Origin: Flavivirga amylovorans
Lineage (GTDB): Bacteria > Bacteroidota > Bacteroidia > Flavobacteriales > Flavobacteriaceae
DNA length: 64,000 nucleotides
Reading direction: 5' to 3'
NCBI RefSeq assembly: GCF_030540875.1
Contig: NZ_JAUOEM010000002.1
Coordinates: 402,926 to 466,925, forward strand
Below are positions 17,501 through 25,895 of the stretch, piece by piece. How positions within the stretch are numbered: position 1 is the stretch's first letter; each line of letters begins with the position of its first letter. The position numbers and the translations under genes were made by a program. The notes beneath the pieces were generated by a model. It was not told the DNA's origin. It saw only the letters and a program-made list of their open reading frames with translations, and ran no database searches.

Positions 17501-18032
17501 GAGTTTTGCATTCAAATTTGTCAGCGAAATTACTTTTAGAACCTTTATCATAGACAACATATTTACTAGAACCCTTGCTTAAGGGTTGCATAAACACAGT
17601 GGGTTTGTTAACATAAGAAATCATGGTCTGCACCCCCTGGGGAGACATGCTCATTCGTAAACGTGTTCCAGAATTATCTGTACTAATACCTACATATGAT
17701 TTGATGTTTGGGTATTTAGAAGCGAGTTCAGGAGAAAAAACAGGAGCTTCATAAATTTTAAAACGTTCTATTTGGCCGTTAATTCCAGGCACAGTAATAA
17801 TCGTTTCTTTTTTGTTTTTAGAACTTCTTAAGGTTGTTGAAACCGTACTTTTTTTGAAAGACACCATGTCAATTTCAAACAAATGAACTTTATCTTTATT
17901 TAAATGAAATTTAGATAATTTTTCAGAATCTTTTAGATTTTCAACCTGTTTCCACGAAGAATTTTGACCAATAGCTGAAAATGCAAACAAAAGCATTGTT
18001 ATTGAAAAAACATAATGTAGTTTTGTTTTCAT
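14538..18032 (-). CDS. secreted reprolysin-type metalloprotease with T9SS sorting domain
   Basis: An 1164-residue exported protein with a signal peptide ending FSAIGQ. The catalytic domain (about 205-440) has the metzincin zinc motif HEIGHQMGANH at about 366-376 and the Met-turn STIMGYAG near 395, with a Cys cluster CIGCVC before it. An Ig/PKD-like segment (NPPSADAGNDYNIPKGTAYV) follows. Two GEVED domains, each ending GFDGEVEDY, lie near residues 920 and 1067. The last ~80 residues are a type IX secretion C-terminal domain (NLIVYPNHNNGKFNI ... GMYFLKV ... KKVIVK). It is likely secreted or surface-attached and degrades extracellular protein. It is divergent from ribF and monocistronic. Confidence 0.92.
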   Translation of the reverse strand: MKTKLHYVFSITMLLFAFSAIGQNSSWKQVENLKDSEKLSKFHLNKDKVHLFEIDMVSFKKSTVSTTLRSSKNKKETIITVPGINGQIERFKIYEAPVFSPELASKYPNIKSYVGISTDNSGTRLRMSMSPQGVQTMISYVNKPTVFMQPLSKGSSKYVVYDKGSKSNFADKFECKTLDKLNKSFNKTNNTSKVNEGGANNQTLQKFRIAISTTSEYTAYHDDGNAGNGDAIADALQAINATLSRVNEVFETDMAVTFELVNATQLIYTNAATDPYSDASVGTSSSGLDGWSLQLQNTLTAELGNAAYDIGHLFGATGGGGNAGCIGCVCRNDNAGNSSDINKGSAYTSPSSGGPEGDSFDVDFVAHEIGHQMGANHTWAFESEGTGVNSEPGSGSTIMGYAGIEGANNVELNGDDYFHYHSIKQILDNLSTKSCQTTEAISNNPPSADAGNDYNIPKGTAYVLKGAATDLDSGDNLTYCWEQIDNGISNFQNFGPTLVSAPTNRSLPPTNSPDRYIPRFSSVIAGNTIQANPTLGSDWETVSTVARSLNWALTVRDRSPTSFAGGQSSYDTMQITVEDVTPFTITNPVSWTQGSIQTIEWEVGQTTNATINCQNVNIKLSTDGGVTFPTTIASNTPNDGSFDYTVPAMSDTSTARLLIEAVDNIFYDVSNFDFSISSTPSFFIVEETLTPIDCAATTAVFHFEYVTANGFSENTVFSVSGNPGGSTVTFSPTNLSASGTVTMTISDLDGVAQADYPLILTGTSTSITKNKNITFSFFNGVCNSVANTDYPTSTTRVQFNTINNASGKPSGYSDYTSIITNLDRNASYDLTVNVNTDGDYTTATIVWIDWNQNCSFDDVGEMYNLGDATNVTNGATSNSPFSIMVPMNAIPGNTTMRITTKYKDDGLPTSCENGFDGEVEDYTINILPTGFEYDTSITSVQFNTINQTSEKPSDYSDYSSVITEVNRDNVYDLTVNVNTEGNFTTATKAWIDWNQNSSFNDPGEEYDLGDAINVSNEATNNSPLSINIPTNAILGNTIMRIATRYIGNSGDQLPIPTENGFDGEVEDYSIRIIPTLAIEESGFENLIVYPNHNNGKFNIKLNGTLSREISIEVFNVRGEFIYKNVLESTGDVNERIDLNNVQSGMYFLKVSDGLRERIKKVIVK

Positions 18033-18115
18033 AAAAAATATTTAGGGCGTTTTTATTAAGCGATCTGTTAACAAATCTAACTTTTTTAGGTGAAATTAAC
18101 AATTTAACTTATTAA

Positions 18116-19051
18116 ATGGGTAAGATAAAACATATAGAAACTTATAAAGCTGTAGAAGCTACAGTCGTTACAATTGGTACTTTTGATGGGGTTCATATTG
18201 GGCATCAAAAAATAGTTAAGCGGTTAATTTCCAGTGGAAAAACAGACAGGTTAAAATCGGTAATTCTGACTTTTTTCCCACATCCGCGAATGGTTTTGCA
18301 GAAGGATTTTAATATAAAATTAATTAATACGATTAACGAACGTCGAAGTATTTTAGGTGAGTTAGGCTTAGACTATCTAATTGTTAAAGAATTTACTAAA
18401 GAATTTTCACGACTTTCTGCTGAAGATTTTGTGAAACAAATTTTGGTAGATAAACTAAATGCAAAAAAAGTAATTATAGGCTACGATCATAGGTTTGGAA
18501 GAAATAGAAATGCCGATATCAATGATTTAAAAACGTTTGGTGAAACTTATGGGTTTGAAGTTGAAGAAATATCAGTGCAAGATATAAATGATGTCGCCGT
18601 TAGTTCTACTAAAATAAGAAAGGCTTTAAAAGAAGGCGATATTATAAAAGCCAATTCTTATTTAGGGTATCATTTTACAATAACAGGGACAGTAACAAGA
18701 GGAAAGGGGTTGGGCAGGCAATTAAATTTCCCAACAGCTAATATTAAAGTAGAAGAAGATTATAAATTAATACCAAAACACGGATCTTATATTGTAAAAG
18801 CTGTAATAGATAATACTACAATTTATGGTATGATGAATATTGGCTTAAACCCAACGGTTAATGGTGAAAAAGAAACAATTGAAGTTCATTTTTTTAATTT
18901 TAATAATGATATTTATGACAAAAATGTTCAAATTGAATTGTTAAACCGTATTCGAGATGAAGAAAAATTTGAATCTGTTGAAGCTTTAAAAGGGCAATTA
19001 AAAAAGGACAAAGAGACTGCACTTACTTATATAGCTACATATCATGCTTAA
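18116..19051 (+). CDS. ribF: bifunctional riboflavin kinase/FAD synthetase
   Basis: A 311-residue enzyme that phosphorylates riboflavin to FMN and adenylates FMN to FAD. The N-terminal nucleotidyltransferase domain (about 1-180) has VTIGTFDGVHIGHQKIV, FFPHPRMVL, GYDHRFGRNRN and VSSTKIRKAL. The C-terminal riboflavin kinase domain (about 185-308) has GKGLGRQLNFPTANI, YGMMNIGLNPT and IEVHFFNF. The length is normal. It overlaps the next gene by 8 bp, so an HTTM protein is translated from the same message. Confidence 0.96.
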   Translation: MGKIKHIETYKAVEATVVTIGTFDGVHIGHQKIVKRLISSGKTDRLKSVILTFFPHPRMVLQKDFNIKLINTINERRSILGELGLDYLIVKEFTKEFSRLSAEDFVKQILVDKLNAKKVIIGYDHRFGRNRNADINDLKTFGETYGFEVEEISVQDINDVAVSSTKIRKALKEGDIIKANSYLGYHFTITGTVTRGKGLGRQLNFPTANIKVEEDYKLIPKHGSYIVKAVIDNTTIYGMMNIGLNPTVNGEKETIEVHFFNFNNDIYDKNVQIELLNRIRDEEKFESVEALKGQLKKDKETALTYIATYHA

Positions 19052-20360
19052 TAAATGGTTGTTTAAAAATATTGATAATTCCTCATTAGTAGTTTTTCGA
19101 ATTATTTTTGGATTGCTTTGTTTTTTAGAATCTGTAGGAGCTATTTTTACTGGTTGGATAAAAAAAACACTGGTAGAACCAGAATTCACTTTTTCTTTTA
19201 TTGGGTTTGAGTGGTTGCAACCTCTTCCGGGAAATGGGATGTATTATTACTATGCAGTCATGGGCATATTTGGATTGCTCATTATGGTAGGTTATAAATA
19301 TAGATTGAGTGCTTTATGTTTTACTTTCATGTGGTCTGCAACTTATTTAATGCAGAAATCATCCTATAATAACCACTATTATTTATTGATGCTTTTAAGT
19401 AGTATTATGGTATTCCTCCCTGCTCATAAATATGCTTCAATAGATGTAAAACTGAACCCTAAATTAAAAAGTTTTTCAATGCCACGTTGGTGTCGTTTGG
19501 TTATTATATTTCAGCTTTTTATTGTTTATAGCTATGCATCTATTGCGAAACTATATCCAGATTGGTTAGACCTCAGTGTTATGGAAATGCTTATGAAAGG
19601 TAAGCAGAATTATATTTTAATAGGAGACCTGCTTCAACAAAAATGGCTGCATTACATGTTAGCTTATGGAGGTATTGTGTTCGATGGTTTAATTGTTCCT
19701 TTATTATTATTTAAACCAACAAGAAAATATGCTTTTATGGCATCTATCTTCTTTCATTTATTCAATTCATTTGTATTTCAAATAGGTATTTTTCCGTATT
19801 TATCATTAGCATTTTCTCTGTTCTTTTTTGAAGCTGAAACGATTCAAAAATTATTTTTAAAAAAGAAACTATTTTATAATTCAGATGATATTGTAATTCC
19901 AAAGTTAAAAACACCTTTATTAGCTATTTTCTCTGTTTATTTTTTAATTCAAATAGGATTGCCTCTACGCCATCATTTTATTGAAGACGATGTACTTTGG
20001 ACAGAAGAAGGGCATAGACTTTCGTGGCGTATGATGTTAAGATCGAAAAGTGGTAGAACAAGTTACAGAGTTGAAAACAAAGAATCAGGTAAAAGTCTTA
20101 ACATTAATTTGACTGATTATTTAAGCCCAAAACAAAGGCGTACTGCAAGCACAAAACCAGATGTGATTTGGCAATTTGCACAACATTTAAAACAAAAGTT
20201 TGAAGATAATAATCAAGAAGTAGCTGTTTATGTAGATTGTAAAATAAGCGTTAATGGAAAACCATATAAAACATTAATAAACCCAGAAGTAGATTTGTCA
20301 AGTGTTGAATGGAATACGTTTAAACACAACGAATGGATTTTACCTTCAAAAGACGATTAA
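19044..20360 (+). CDS. HTTM domain membrane protein
   Basis: A 438-residue protein with about eight hydrophobic helices in the first 290 residues and a soluble C-terminal part. It matches the HTTM fold (vitamin K-dependent gamma-carboxylase-like membrane domain): an N-terminal VVFRIIFGLLCFLESVG, SSYNNHYYLLMLLSSIM, IVYSYASIAKLYPDWL and FHLFNSFVFQIGIFPYLSL. The carboxylase activity of the animal enzyme has not been shown for most bacterial members, so the substrate is unknown. Its start overlaps the end of ribF by 8 bp, a coupling often kept in Flavobacteriaceae. Confidence 0.82.
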   Translation: MLNKWLFKNIDNSSLVVFRIIFGLLCFLESVGAIFTGWIKKTLVEPEFTFSFIGFEWLQPLPGNGMYYYYAVMGIFGLLIMVGYKYRLSALCFTFMWSATYLMQKSSYNNHYYLLMLLSSIMVFLPAHKYASIDVKLNPKLKSFSMPRWCRLVIIFQLFIVYSYASIAKLYPDWLDLSVMEMLMKGKQNYILIGDLLQQKWLHYMLAYGGIVFDGLIVPLLLFKPTRKYAFMASIFFHLFNSFVFQIGIFPYLSLAFSLFFFEAETIQKLFLKKKLFYNSDDIVIPKLKTPLLAIFSVYFLIQIGLPLRHHFIEDDVLWTEEGHRLSWRMMLRSKSGRTSYRVENKESGKSLNINLTDYLSPKQRRTASTKPDVIWQFAQHLKQKFEDNNQEVAVYVDCKISVNGKPYKTLINPEVDLSSVEWNTFKHNEWILPSKDD

Positions 20361-20377
20361 ATATCTTAGCAATTCCC

Positions 20378-20385
20378 TAAATTTG
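20378..20385 (+). promoter_or_regulatory. -7 box of the serS promoter
   Basis: TAAATTTG matches the Bacteroidetes TAnnTTTG consensus exactly and sits 19 bp before the serS ATG, in the 44-bp spacer after the HTTM gene. This gives a very short leader. No clean TTG was found at the -33 position. Confidence 0.5.
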
Positions 20386-20404
20386 TCGCTTAAATTTTCA
20401 AGAC

Positions 20405-21676
20405 ATGTTACAAGTCCCTTTTATTAGAGAAAACAAAGAATTAGTAATTGAACGACTAGCAAAAAGAAGTATTGATGCTACTCAAATGATAAACGATGTT
20501 ATTTCCTTTGATGAAGATAGAAGACGAATTCAAACAGAATTAGATAACACATTAGCAGAGTCTAATTCATTGTCTAAAGAAATAGGGAACTTATTTAAAT
20601 CTGGAGAAGCTCAAAAAGCAACTCTTTTAAAAGAGAAAGCGACACAATTAAGAGATGCTTCAAAAGAGCTTGCTGAATCGCTTAATACTAAGTCTGATGC
20701 GTTAAATGAATTGTTGTATAAAATTCCTAATGTACCAAATGAGATCGTACCTCCAGGGAATACAGATGAGGATAATCAAGAGGTTTTTAAAGAGGGAGAA
20801 ATTCCTGTTTTACATGAAGGTGCATTACCGCATTGGGAACTTGCAAAGAAATACGATATTATAGATTTTGAACTTGGCAATAAAATTACAGGCGCTGGTT
20901 TCCCCGTTTTTAAGGGAAAAGGAGCCAGACTACAACGCGCGTTAATTGCTTATTTTTTAGATAAAAATACAGCAGCAGGTTATACAGAATATCAATTACC
21001 ACATCTAGTAAATGAAGCGTCCGGTTTTGGTACAGGTCAGTTGCCAGATAAAGAAGGCCAAATGTATCACGTCACAGAAGATAATTTGTATTTAATACCA
21101 ACAGCAGAGGTGCCTGGAACCAATATTTTTAGAAATGTGGTTTTAAATGAAAGCGAATTGCCTATTGGCATTACTGGTTATACACCATGTTTTCGTCGAG
21201 AAGCAGGAAGCTATGGTGCACACGTAAGAGGCTTGAATAGATTACATCAATTCGATAAAGTTGAAATATTACGAGTAGAACATCCTAGCAAATCTTACGA
21301 TGCTTTAGATAATATGGTAAATCATGTAAAAACGATTCTTCAAGAATTAAAACTACCGTATAGAATTTTAAGACTTTGTGGAGGCGATTTAGGGTTTACA
21401 TCGGCACTAACTTACGATTTCGAAGTGTTTTCTACAGCACAGGACAGATGGTTAGAAATCTCCTCAATATCTAATTTTGAGACTTTTCAAGCGAATCGAT
21501 TAAAGTTACGCTTTAAAAATAGTGATGGTAAAAATGAATTAGCACACACGCTAAACGGAAGCTCATTAGCACTACCTAGAGTGCTTGCTGGAATTTTAGA
21601 AAATTACCAAACCAAAGATGGCATTGTAATACCAGAAGTACTTCAAGCTTACACAGGTTTCAATATTATTAATTAA
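20405..21676 (+). CDS. serS: serine-tRNA ligase
   Basis: A 423-residue class II aminoacyl-tRNA synthetase charging tRNA-Ser (and tRNA-Sec where present). The N-terminal 110 residues form the tRNA-binding coiled-coil arm (DEDRRRIQTELDNTLAESNS). The catalytic core has TAEVPGTN, motif 2 FRREAGSYGAHVRGLNRLHQ, then FDKVEI, and motif 3 LNGSSLALPRVLAGILENYQ. The length matches the family. It is preceded by a recognisable -7 box and followed by a 508-bp spacer holding a small frame and a terminator. Confidence 0.97.
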   Translation: MLQVPFIRENKELVIERLAKRSIDATQMINDVISFDEDRRRIQTELDNTLAESNSLSKEIGNLFKSGEAQKATLLKEKATQLRDASKELAESLNTKSDALNELLYKIPNVPNEIVPPGNTDEDNQEVFKEGEIPVLHEGALPHWELAKKYDIIDFELGNKITGAGFPVFKGKGARLQRALIAYFLDKNTAAGYTEYQLPHLVNEASGFGTGQLPDKEGQMYHVTEDNLYLIPTAEVPGTNIFRNVVLNESELPIGITGYTPCFRREAGSYGAHVRGLNRLHQFDKVEILRVEHPSKSYDALDNMVNHVKTILQELKLPYRILRLCGGDLGFTSALTYDFEVFSTAQDRWLEISSISNFETFQANRLKLRFKNSDGKNELAHTLNGSSLALPRVLAGILENYQTKDGIVIPEVLQAYTGFNIIN

Positions 21677-21819
21677 AAGTAAAAGATTATAATTTGTAAG
21701 ATTATTAATGGTAAAATCGATGAAATGCGCTTTTGTCATGCTGTTTAACGATTAAGCTGTAATTCTTTTTGTGTTAAGGTATATATTTTAGATGTTAGCT
21801 AGATCAAACCTACCTAACC

Positions 21820-21942
21820 ATGAAGAACTTAAAACGCATAGTAATATTAATTACATTAATCTTTTTTGCAAGCAAAGTTTTATTCTCAGATTTCGAAATT
21901 TCTAAATCTGAAAATGAAGTTACAGCAGTCGTGAATAAATAG
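21820..21942 (+). CDS. candidate 40-residue exported peptide
   Basis: In the 508-bp spacer after serS, an ATG at 21820 opens 40 codons: a basic start MKNLKRIVILITLIFFASKV, then a short polar tail with SDFEISKSENEV. It looks like a signal peptide with a tiny mature part. A Rho-independent terminator lies about 100 bp downstream on the same strand, which supports transcription. No family is recognised, and it could be noncoding. Confidence 0.35.
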   Translation: MKNLKRIVILITLIFFASKVLFSDFEISKSENEVTAVVNK

Positions 21943-22038
21943 AGATTTTATTTCATTTATAAAAACTGTCCCCAATCATTTATTACATCGTTTTTAATAT
22001 TAACGGTAGTTAATGGAACATTTATTTTGGTTGGTTAG

Positions 22039-22068
22039 TGCCCGAATTTTATTCGGGCATTTTTTTTA
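22039..22068 (+). terminator. Rho-independent terminator
   Basis: The stem GCCCGAAT / ATTCGGGC with a 3-base loop is followed by TTTTTTTT. It closes the serS/small-peptide transcript ahead of the TPR gene. The rest of the spacer up to 22229 shows nothing I can name. Confidence 0.85.
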
Positions 22069-22229
22069 ACGAAACGCTGTTTTGAAAAGTTTTTAGAACG
22101 TATTCAAAATAGTAAGTTGAACTAATGCCACTATAGAGCGGGATCTTTTTCACTTTTGAGATTTTTATATGATTTCAAAAATTCATGAATATTACAACAT
22201 CTACATTCTACATTTCTTATATTTACAAT

Positions 22230-24005
22230 ATGAGATATATTCATATTTTATTCATATTAATAAGCACAACAATGTTTTCTCAAAATGATATTCTTGCGAA
22301 AGAATATTTTAAAAAAGGAGACTTTGAAAAGGCATTGTATGAGTATAAAAAATTATATGCTAAGTCGCCCTCCAACATTAATTATATCAATCAAGTTGTT
22401 CTTACACACCAGCAATTAGAGCAATATGATGAAGTGGAAACATTTCTTTTAAAATTAATGGAAAGAATTAATTATCCTGCATTTTTAGTAGAATTAGGTT
22501 ATAACTATCAGCTTAAAAATGATTTCGAAAACGCCACAATTAATTATAATAAAGCTATAGCAACTATAGATGTTAGAGCGAGTCATGTGTTTTCTGTAGC
22601 TAGGAGTTTTCAGAGTCATGCGCTTTTAAATGAGGCCGTTATATCGTATGAAAAAGCGATGCTGCTAAATCCAGATTTTAATTTTAACCTACAATTGGCT
22701 AAAATATATGGAGAGCAAGGAAACATAGAAAAAATGTTTAATAGTTATATTCATTTTGCAGAAGCTAACCCTGTTAGTTTAAATAATATTAAAAGAGCAA
22801 TTAGTGATTTTATAAGTGAGAACAGTGCAAGTGAAAACAATATTATATTTAGAAAAGTTTTACTTAAAAAAAATCAGCAAGAACCTAATTTACTTTGGAA
22901 TGAATTGTTAAGTTGGTTATTCATTCAGCAAAAAGACTTTAATAAAGCATTCATTCAAGAAAAGGCAATTTTTAATAGACAGCCAGATAATCTAAATAGA
23001 ATAGAAGAATTAGCATCCATAGCTTCTAATGAAAACGAAAATGAAGTTGCTAAAGAAATTTTAACATACATAATTGAAACGGCACAAGATTCAAATACTA
23101 AACTAAAAGCACATTATAATTTACTTCAATTAGAAACGAAAGAAAGTTTAAAAGACAACTATACTGTTATCAATACCAAATACTTAGACCTTTTTAAGGA
23201 ATTTGGAACATTTTCGCAAACCTTAAAACTACAAATAGCTTACGCTCATTTTTTAGCGTTTTACATGAACGAAACCAAAGAAGCAACCACGTTTTTAGAA
23301 AAGGCATTAAAATTACCGTTAACTAAATTACAGAAGGCAGAGGTGAAATTAGAGCTAGGAGATATTTTGGTATTACAAGAAAAGTTTAACAAAGCTTTAA
23401 TTTATTATACACAAATTCAGCGTAATTTAAAAAACAGTACCATTTCTCAAGAAGCACGTTACAAAGTAGCAAAAGCGAGTTATTATAAAGGCGATTTTAA
23501 GTGGGCAGAATCACAACTCAAAATCTTAAAAGCATCAACCTCCCAGCTTATTGCTAATGATGCGTTAGATTTAAAACTCCTTATTTCTGATAATAAATAT
23601 GAAGATTCCCTACATACTGCTTTAAAGCTGTATTCCAAAGCAGATTTGTTGGCTTTTCAAAATAGAGACGAAGAATCTATATCATTATTAAATAAGATTT
23701 TAAACGAACATAAAACCGAACCCATCATAGCTCAGACATTATATAAGCAAGCTCAATTATTTGAAGCTAAAAAGGAATATGAGAAAGCAGAAGCCAATTA
23801 CGAGGCAATTATTGCGAATTATAGAGACGGTATTTTAATCGATGATGCTTATTTTAAATTAGCTAAGATTTATGAAAAACAATTGAACTTGCCCGAAAAA
23901 GCAAAAACGTTGTATGAGTTAATAATCTTTGATCATGCCGATAGTATTTATTTTGTAGATGCTAGAAAGCATTATAGAGCACTTCGGGGTGATGCTATTA
24001 ATTAG
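22230..24005 (+). CDS. exported tetratricopeptide repeat protein
   Basis: About 591 residues from the ATG at 22230, chosen because a signal peptide (MRYIHILFILISTTMFSQ) starts there; the frame extends upstream to 22185 without such a signal. TPR units are visible at the N-terminus (AKEYFKKGDFEKALYEYKKL), at about 100-165 (LLNEAVISYEKAMLLNPDFN), and in several C-terminal copies, including EKFNKALIYYTQI and KKEYEKAEANYEAIIANY. TPRs are protein-binding scaffolds, and periplasmic members in this phylum often assist envelope complexes. It overlaps nothing, and the acetyltransferase gene follows after 3 bp. Confidence 0.85.
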   Translation: MRYIHILFILISTTMFSQNDILAKEYFKKGDFEKALYEYKKLYAKSPSNINYINQVVLTHQQLEQYDEVETFLLKLMERINYPAFLVELGYNYQLKNDFENATINYNKAIATIDVRASHVFSVARSFQSHALLNEAVISYEKAMLLNPDFNFNLQLAKIYGEQGNIEKMFNSYIHFAEANPVSLNNIKRAISDFISENSASENNIIFRKVLLKKNQQEPNLLWNELLSWLFIQQKDFNKAFIQEKAIFNRQPDNLNRIEELASIASNENENEVAKEILTYIIETAQDSNTKLKAHYNLLQLETKESLKDNYTVINTKYLDLFKEFGTFSQTLKLQIAYAHFLAFYMNETKEATTFLEKALKLPLTKLQKAEVKLELGDILVLQEKFNKALIYYTQIQRNLKNSTISQEARYKVAKASYYKGDFKWAESQLKILKASTSQLIANDALDLKLLISDNKYEDSLHTALKLYSKADLLAFQNRDEESISLLNKILNEHKTEPIIAQTLYKQAQLFEAKKEYEKAEANYEAIIANYRDGILIDDAYFKLAKIYEKQLNLPEKAKTLYELIIFDHADSIYFVDARKHYRALRGDAIN

Positions 24006-24008
24006 GAT

Positions 24009-24521
24009 ATGATAATAGCAGAAACTGAGCGTTTAATTATTTCAGAATTTACAATAGAAGACGCACCATTCTTTTTAGAACTAGCAAATACTCCTAATGC
24101 GCTTAAATATATTGGTGATAAAAATCTAAAAAGTATTGAAGATGCAGAAAAGTATCTTACAAACAAGACGATTAAAAGTTATCATGATTTCAATTTTGGA
24201 TTTTATAAACTTGAGTTAAAAGAAGAAAAAAATAAATCTATAGGAACCTGTGGACTTGCCAAACGGAGGGAGCTGGAAGACGTAGATCTTGGATTTGCTT
24301 TTCTTCCTGAATATGAAGGCAGAGGTTTTGGTTCTGAGTCCTCAAAAGAAATGATGACATTAGCAAAACAAACGTTTAAGTTAGATAAGCTTATCGCGAT
24401 AACGGTGCCATATAATAAAAACTCCATTAAGTTATTAGAAAAATTAGGCTTTGCTTGTGAAAAAAGAATAAAACCTTTTGAAGATGACGAAGAACTCCTG
24501 TTATTTGCAAAAAAATTATAA
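24009..24521 (+). CDS. GNAT acetyltransferase, RimJ/RimL type
   Basis: A 170-residue N-acetyltransferase domain. It starts with AETERLIISEFTIEDAPFFL, as in RimJ/RimL-like proteins. The core strand DVDLGFAFLPEYEGRGFGSE contains the acetyl-CoA loop (R/Q-x-x-G-x-G/A type, EGRGFG), followed by ITVPYNKNSIKLLEKLGF. Its substrate could be a protein N-terminus or a small molecule and cannot be told. It begins 3 bp after the TPR gene, so the two are probably co-transcribed. Confidence 0.85.
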   Translation: MIIAETERLIISEFTIEDAPFFLELANTPNALKYIGDKNLKSIEDAEKYLTNKTIKSYHDFNFGFYKLELKEEKNKSIGTCGLAKRRELEDVDLGFAFLPEYEGRGFGSESSKEMMTLAKQTFKLDKLIAITVPYNKNSIKLLEKLGFACEKRIKPFEDDEELLLFAKKL

Positions 24522-24567
24522 GTAACATGTCATTCCTGACAAGGTAAGAATCCATAAACAGACTAAA

Positions 24568-24891
24568 ATGATTATATACAACGTAACCGCAAACATAGAG
24601 GAATCCATTCATAAAGAATGGTTAACATGGATAAAAGAACACATTCCCCAAGTGTTAGCTACAGGGAAATTTGAAAAAGCAACCTTAAGTAGAGTTTTAG
24701 TAGAAGAAGATATGGGAGGAGTTACATATTCCATTCAGTATCGATCGTATTCACGAGAAGCCCTAGATGCGTATTATAGAGAAGATGCCGAAAAATTACG
24801 AGCAGATGGCATGAAAAAATTTGCAGATAAGATGCTAGCTTTTAGGACAGAACTAGAAATTATTGATGAATATACAGTAAACTTTAAATAG
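24568..24891 (+). CDS. DUF4286 family protein
   Basis: A 107-residue protein of a family widespread in Bacteroidota. Characteristic segments are MIIYNVTANIEESIHKEWLT, then a middle SRVLVEEDMGGVTYSIQYRS and the ending KFADKMLAFRTELEIIDEY. A ferredoxin-like alpha/beta fold is expected. No function is established. It precedes rsmA, with a 188-bp spacer that holds a fragment of a dispersed repeat. Confidence 0.85.
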   Translation: MIIYNVTANIEESIHKEWLTWIKEHIPQVLATGKFEKATLSRVLVEEDMGGVTYSIQYRSYSREALDAYYREDAEKLRADGMKKFADKMLAFRTELEIIDEYTVNFK

Positions 24892-24895
24892 TCTG

Positions 24896-24914
24896 TAATT
24901 CCTGCAAAGGCAGG
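24896..24914. repeat. fragment of dispersed CCTGC..GCAGG repeat
   Basis: ATTCCTGCAAAGGCAGGAA is a short hairpin (TTCCTGC/GCAGGAA) closely related to the arms of the element at 35165-35226. A weaker relative (TCATTCCTGACAAGGTAAGA) lies at 24530-24549 in the previous spacer. Similar dispersed hairpins are common between genes in Flavobacteriaceae. Confidence 0.5.
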
Positions 24915-25079
24915 AACCTTATAAAAGGAAATGAGAAGAATAATATAATTAAAAAAGTTTCTCTTCCTTAATATATATGAAGATTTCTTTAAACGTAATA
25001 AAAGTATTTAAAGATACTAAGGTTAAAAATAAGAATCCATTTATATAACTTACTTTTGTATTCAAAATATCCGTAATTC

Positions 25080-25874
25080 GTGGCGCGCAATCCAAACCAA
25101 CATCAAGTAAAAGCAAAAAAATATTTAGGACAACATTTTTTAAATGATGAATCTATTGCACAAAAAATTGCAGATACACTTAATTTAAAAGCCTATAAAA
25201 ATATTTTAGAGATTGGTCCAGGAATGGGTGTGTTAACAAAGTATTTACTAAAAAAAGATATCACAACTTATGTGATAGAAATTGATACAGAGTCGGTAGA
25301 ATATTTAAAAGCCAATTACTTAAATCTGGCTCCGAGAATCATAGAAAAAGATTTCTTAAAGTACGATTTAAACACTGTTTTTAATCAGGAACCATTCGCT
25401 ATTATAGGTAACTTTCCATATAATATTTCAACACAAATAGTTTTTAAAACTTTAGAAATGCGTGATCAAATCCCCGAATTTTCTGGGATGTTTCAAAAAG
25501 AAGTAGCACAGCGCATTTGTTCTAAAGAAGGCAGTAAAGTTTATGGAATTCTATCGGTTTTAGCACAGGCGTATTACGATGCCGAATATTTGTTTACGGT
25601 ACCATCAGATGTTTTTAATCCACCGCCAAAAGTAGAATCTGGTGTATTAAGACTCATTAGAAAAAAGGATTATACCTTACCCTGTGACGATACATTATTT
25701 TTTAGAGTCGTAAAAATGGCATTTCAACAACGCAGAAAAACACTTCGTAACAGTTTAAAAACATTCAATTTATCCGATAATTTAAAAGCAAATGTTATAT
25801 TTGGCAAACGTCCAGAACAATTAAGTGTTCAAGAATTTATCGAACTTACGCAATTAATCGAAAAGGACGTATAG
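25080..25874 (+). CDS. rsmA: 16S rRNA (adenine1518/1519-N6)-dimethyltransferase
   Basis: A 264-residue enzyme that dimethylates two adjacent adenines near the 3' end of 16S rRNA during 30S assembly. It begins at a GTG with [20 protein letters not shown], the usual N-terminus of the family. The SAM-binding motif I is [15 protein letters not shown], the catalytic motif is [12 protein letters not shown] (N-(I/L/F)-P-Y), and [12 protein letters not shown] and [11 protein letters not shown] follow. No ATG is available near the N-terminus. The MgtE gene follows after 21 bp. Confidence 0.95.
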   Translation: MARNPNQHQVKAKKYLGQHFLNDESIAQKIADTLNLKAYKNILEIGPGMGVLTKYLLKKDITTYVIEIDTESVEYLKANYLNLAPRIIEKDFLKYDLNTVFNQEPFAIIGNFPYNISTQIVFKTLEMRDQIPEFSGMFQKEVAQRICSKEGSKVYGILSVLAQAYYDAEYLFTVPSDVFNPPPKVESGVLRLIRKKDYTLPCDDTLFFRVVKMAFQQRRKTLRNSLKTFNLSDNLKANVIFGKRPEQLSVQEFIELTQLIEKDV

Positions 25875-25895
25875 AATCTTTTAAATTTTCCTTTT

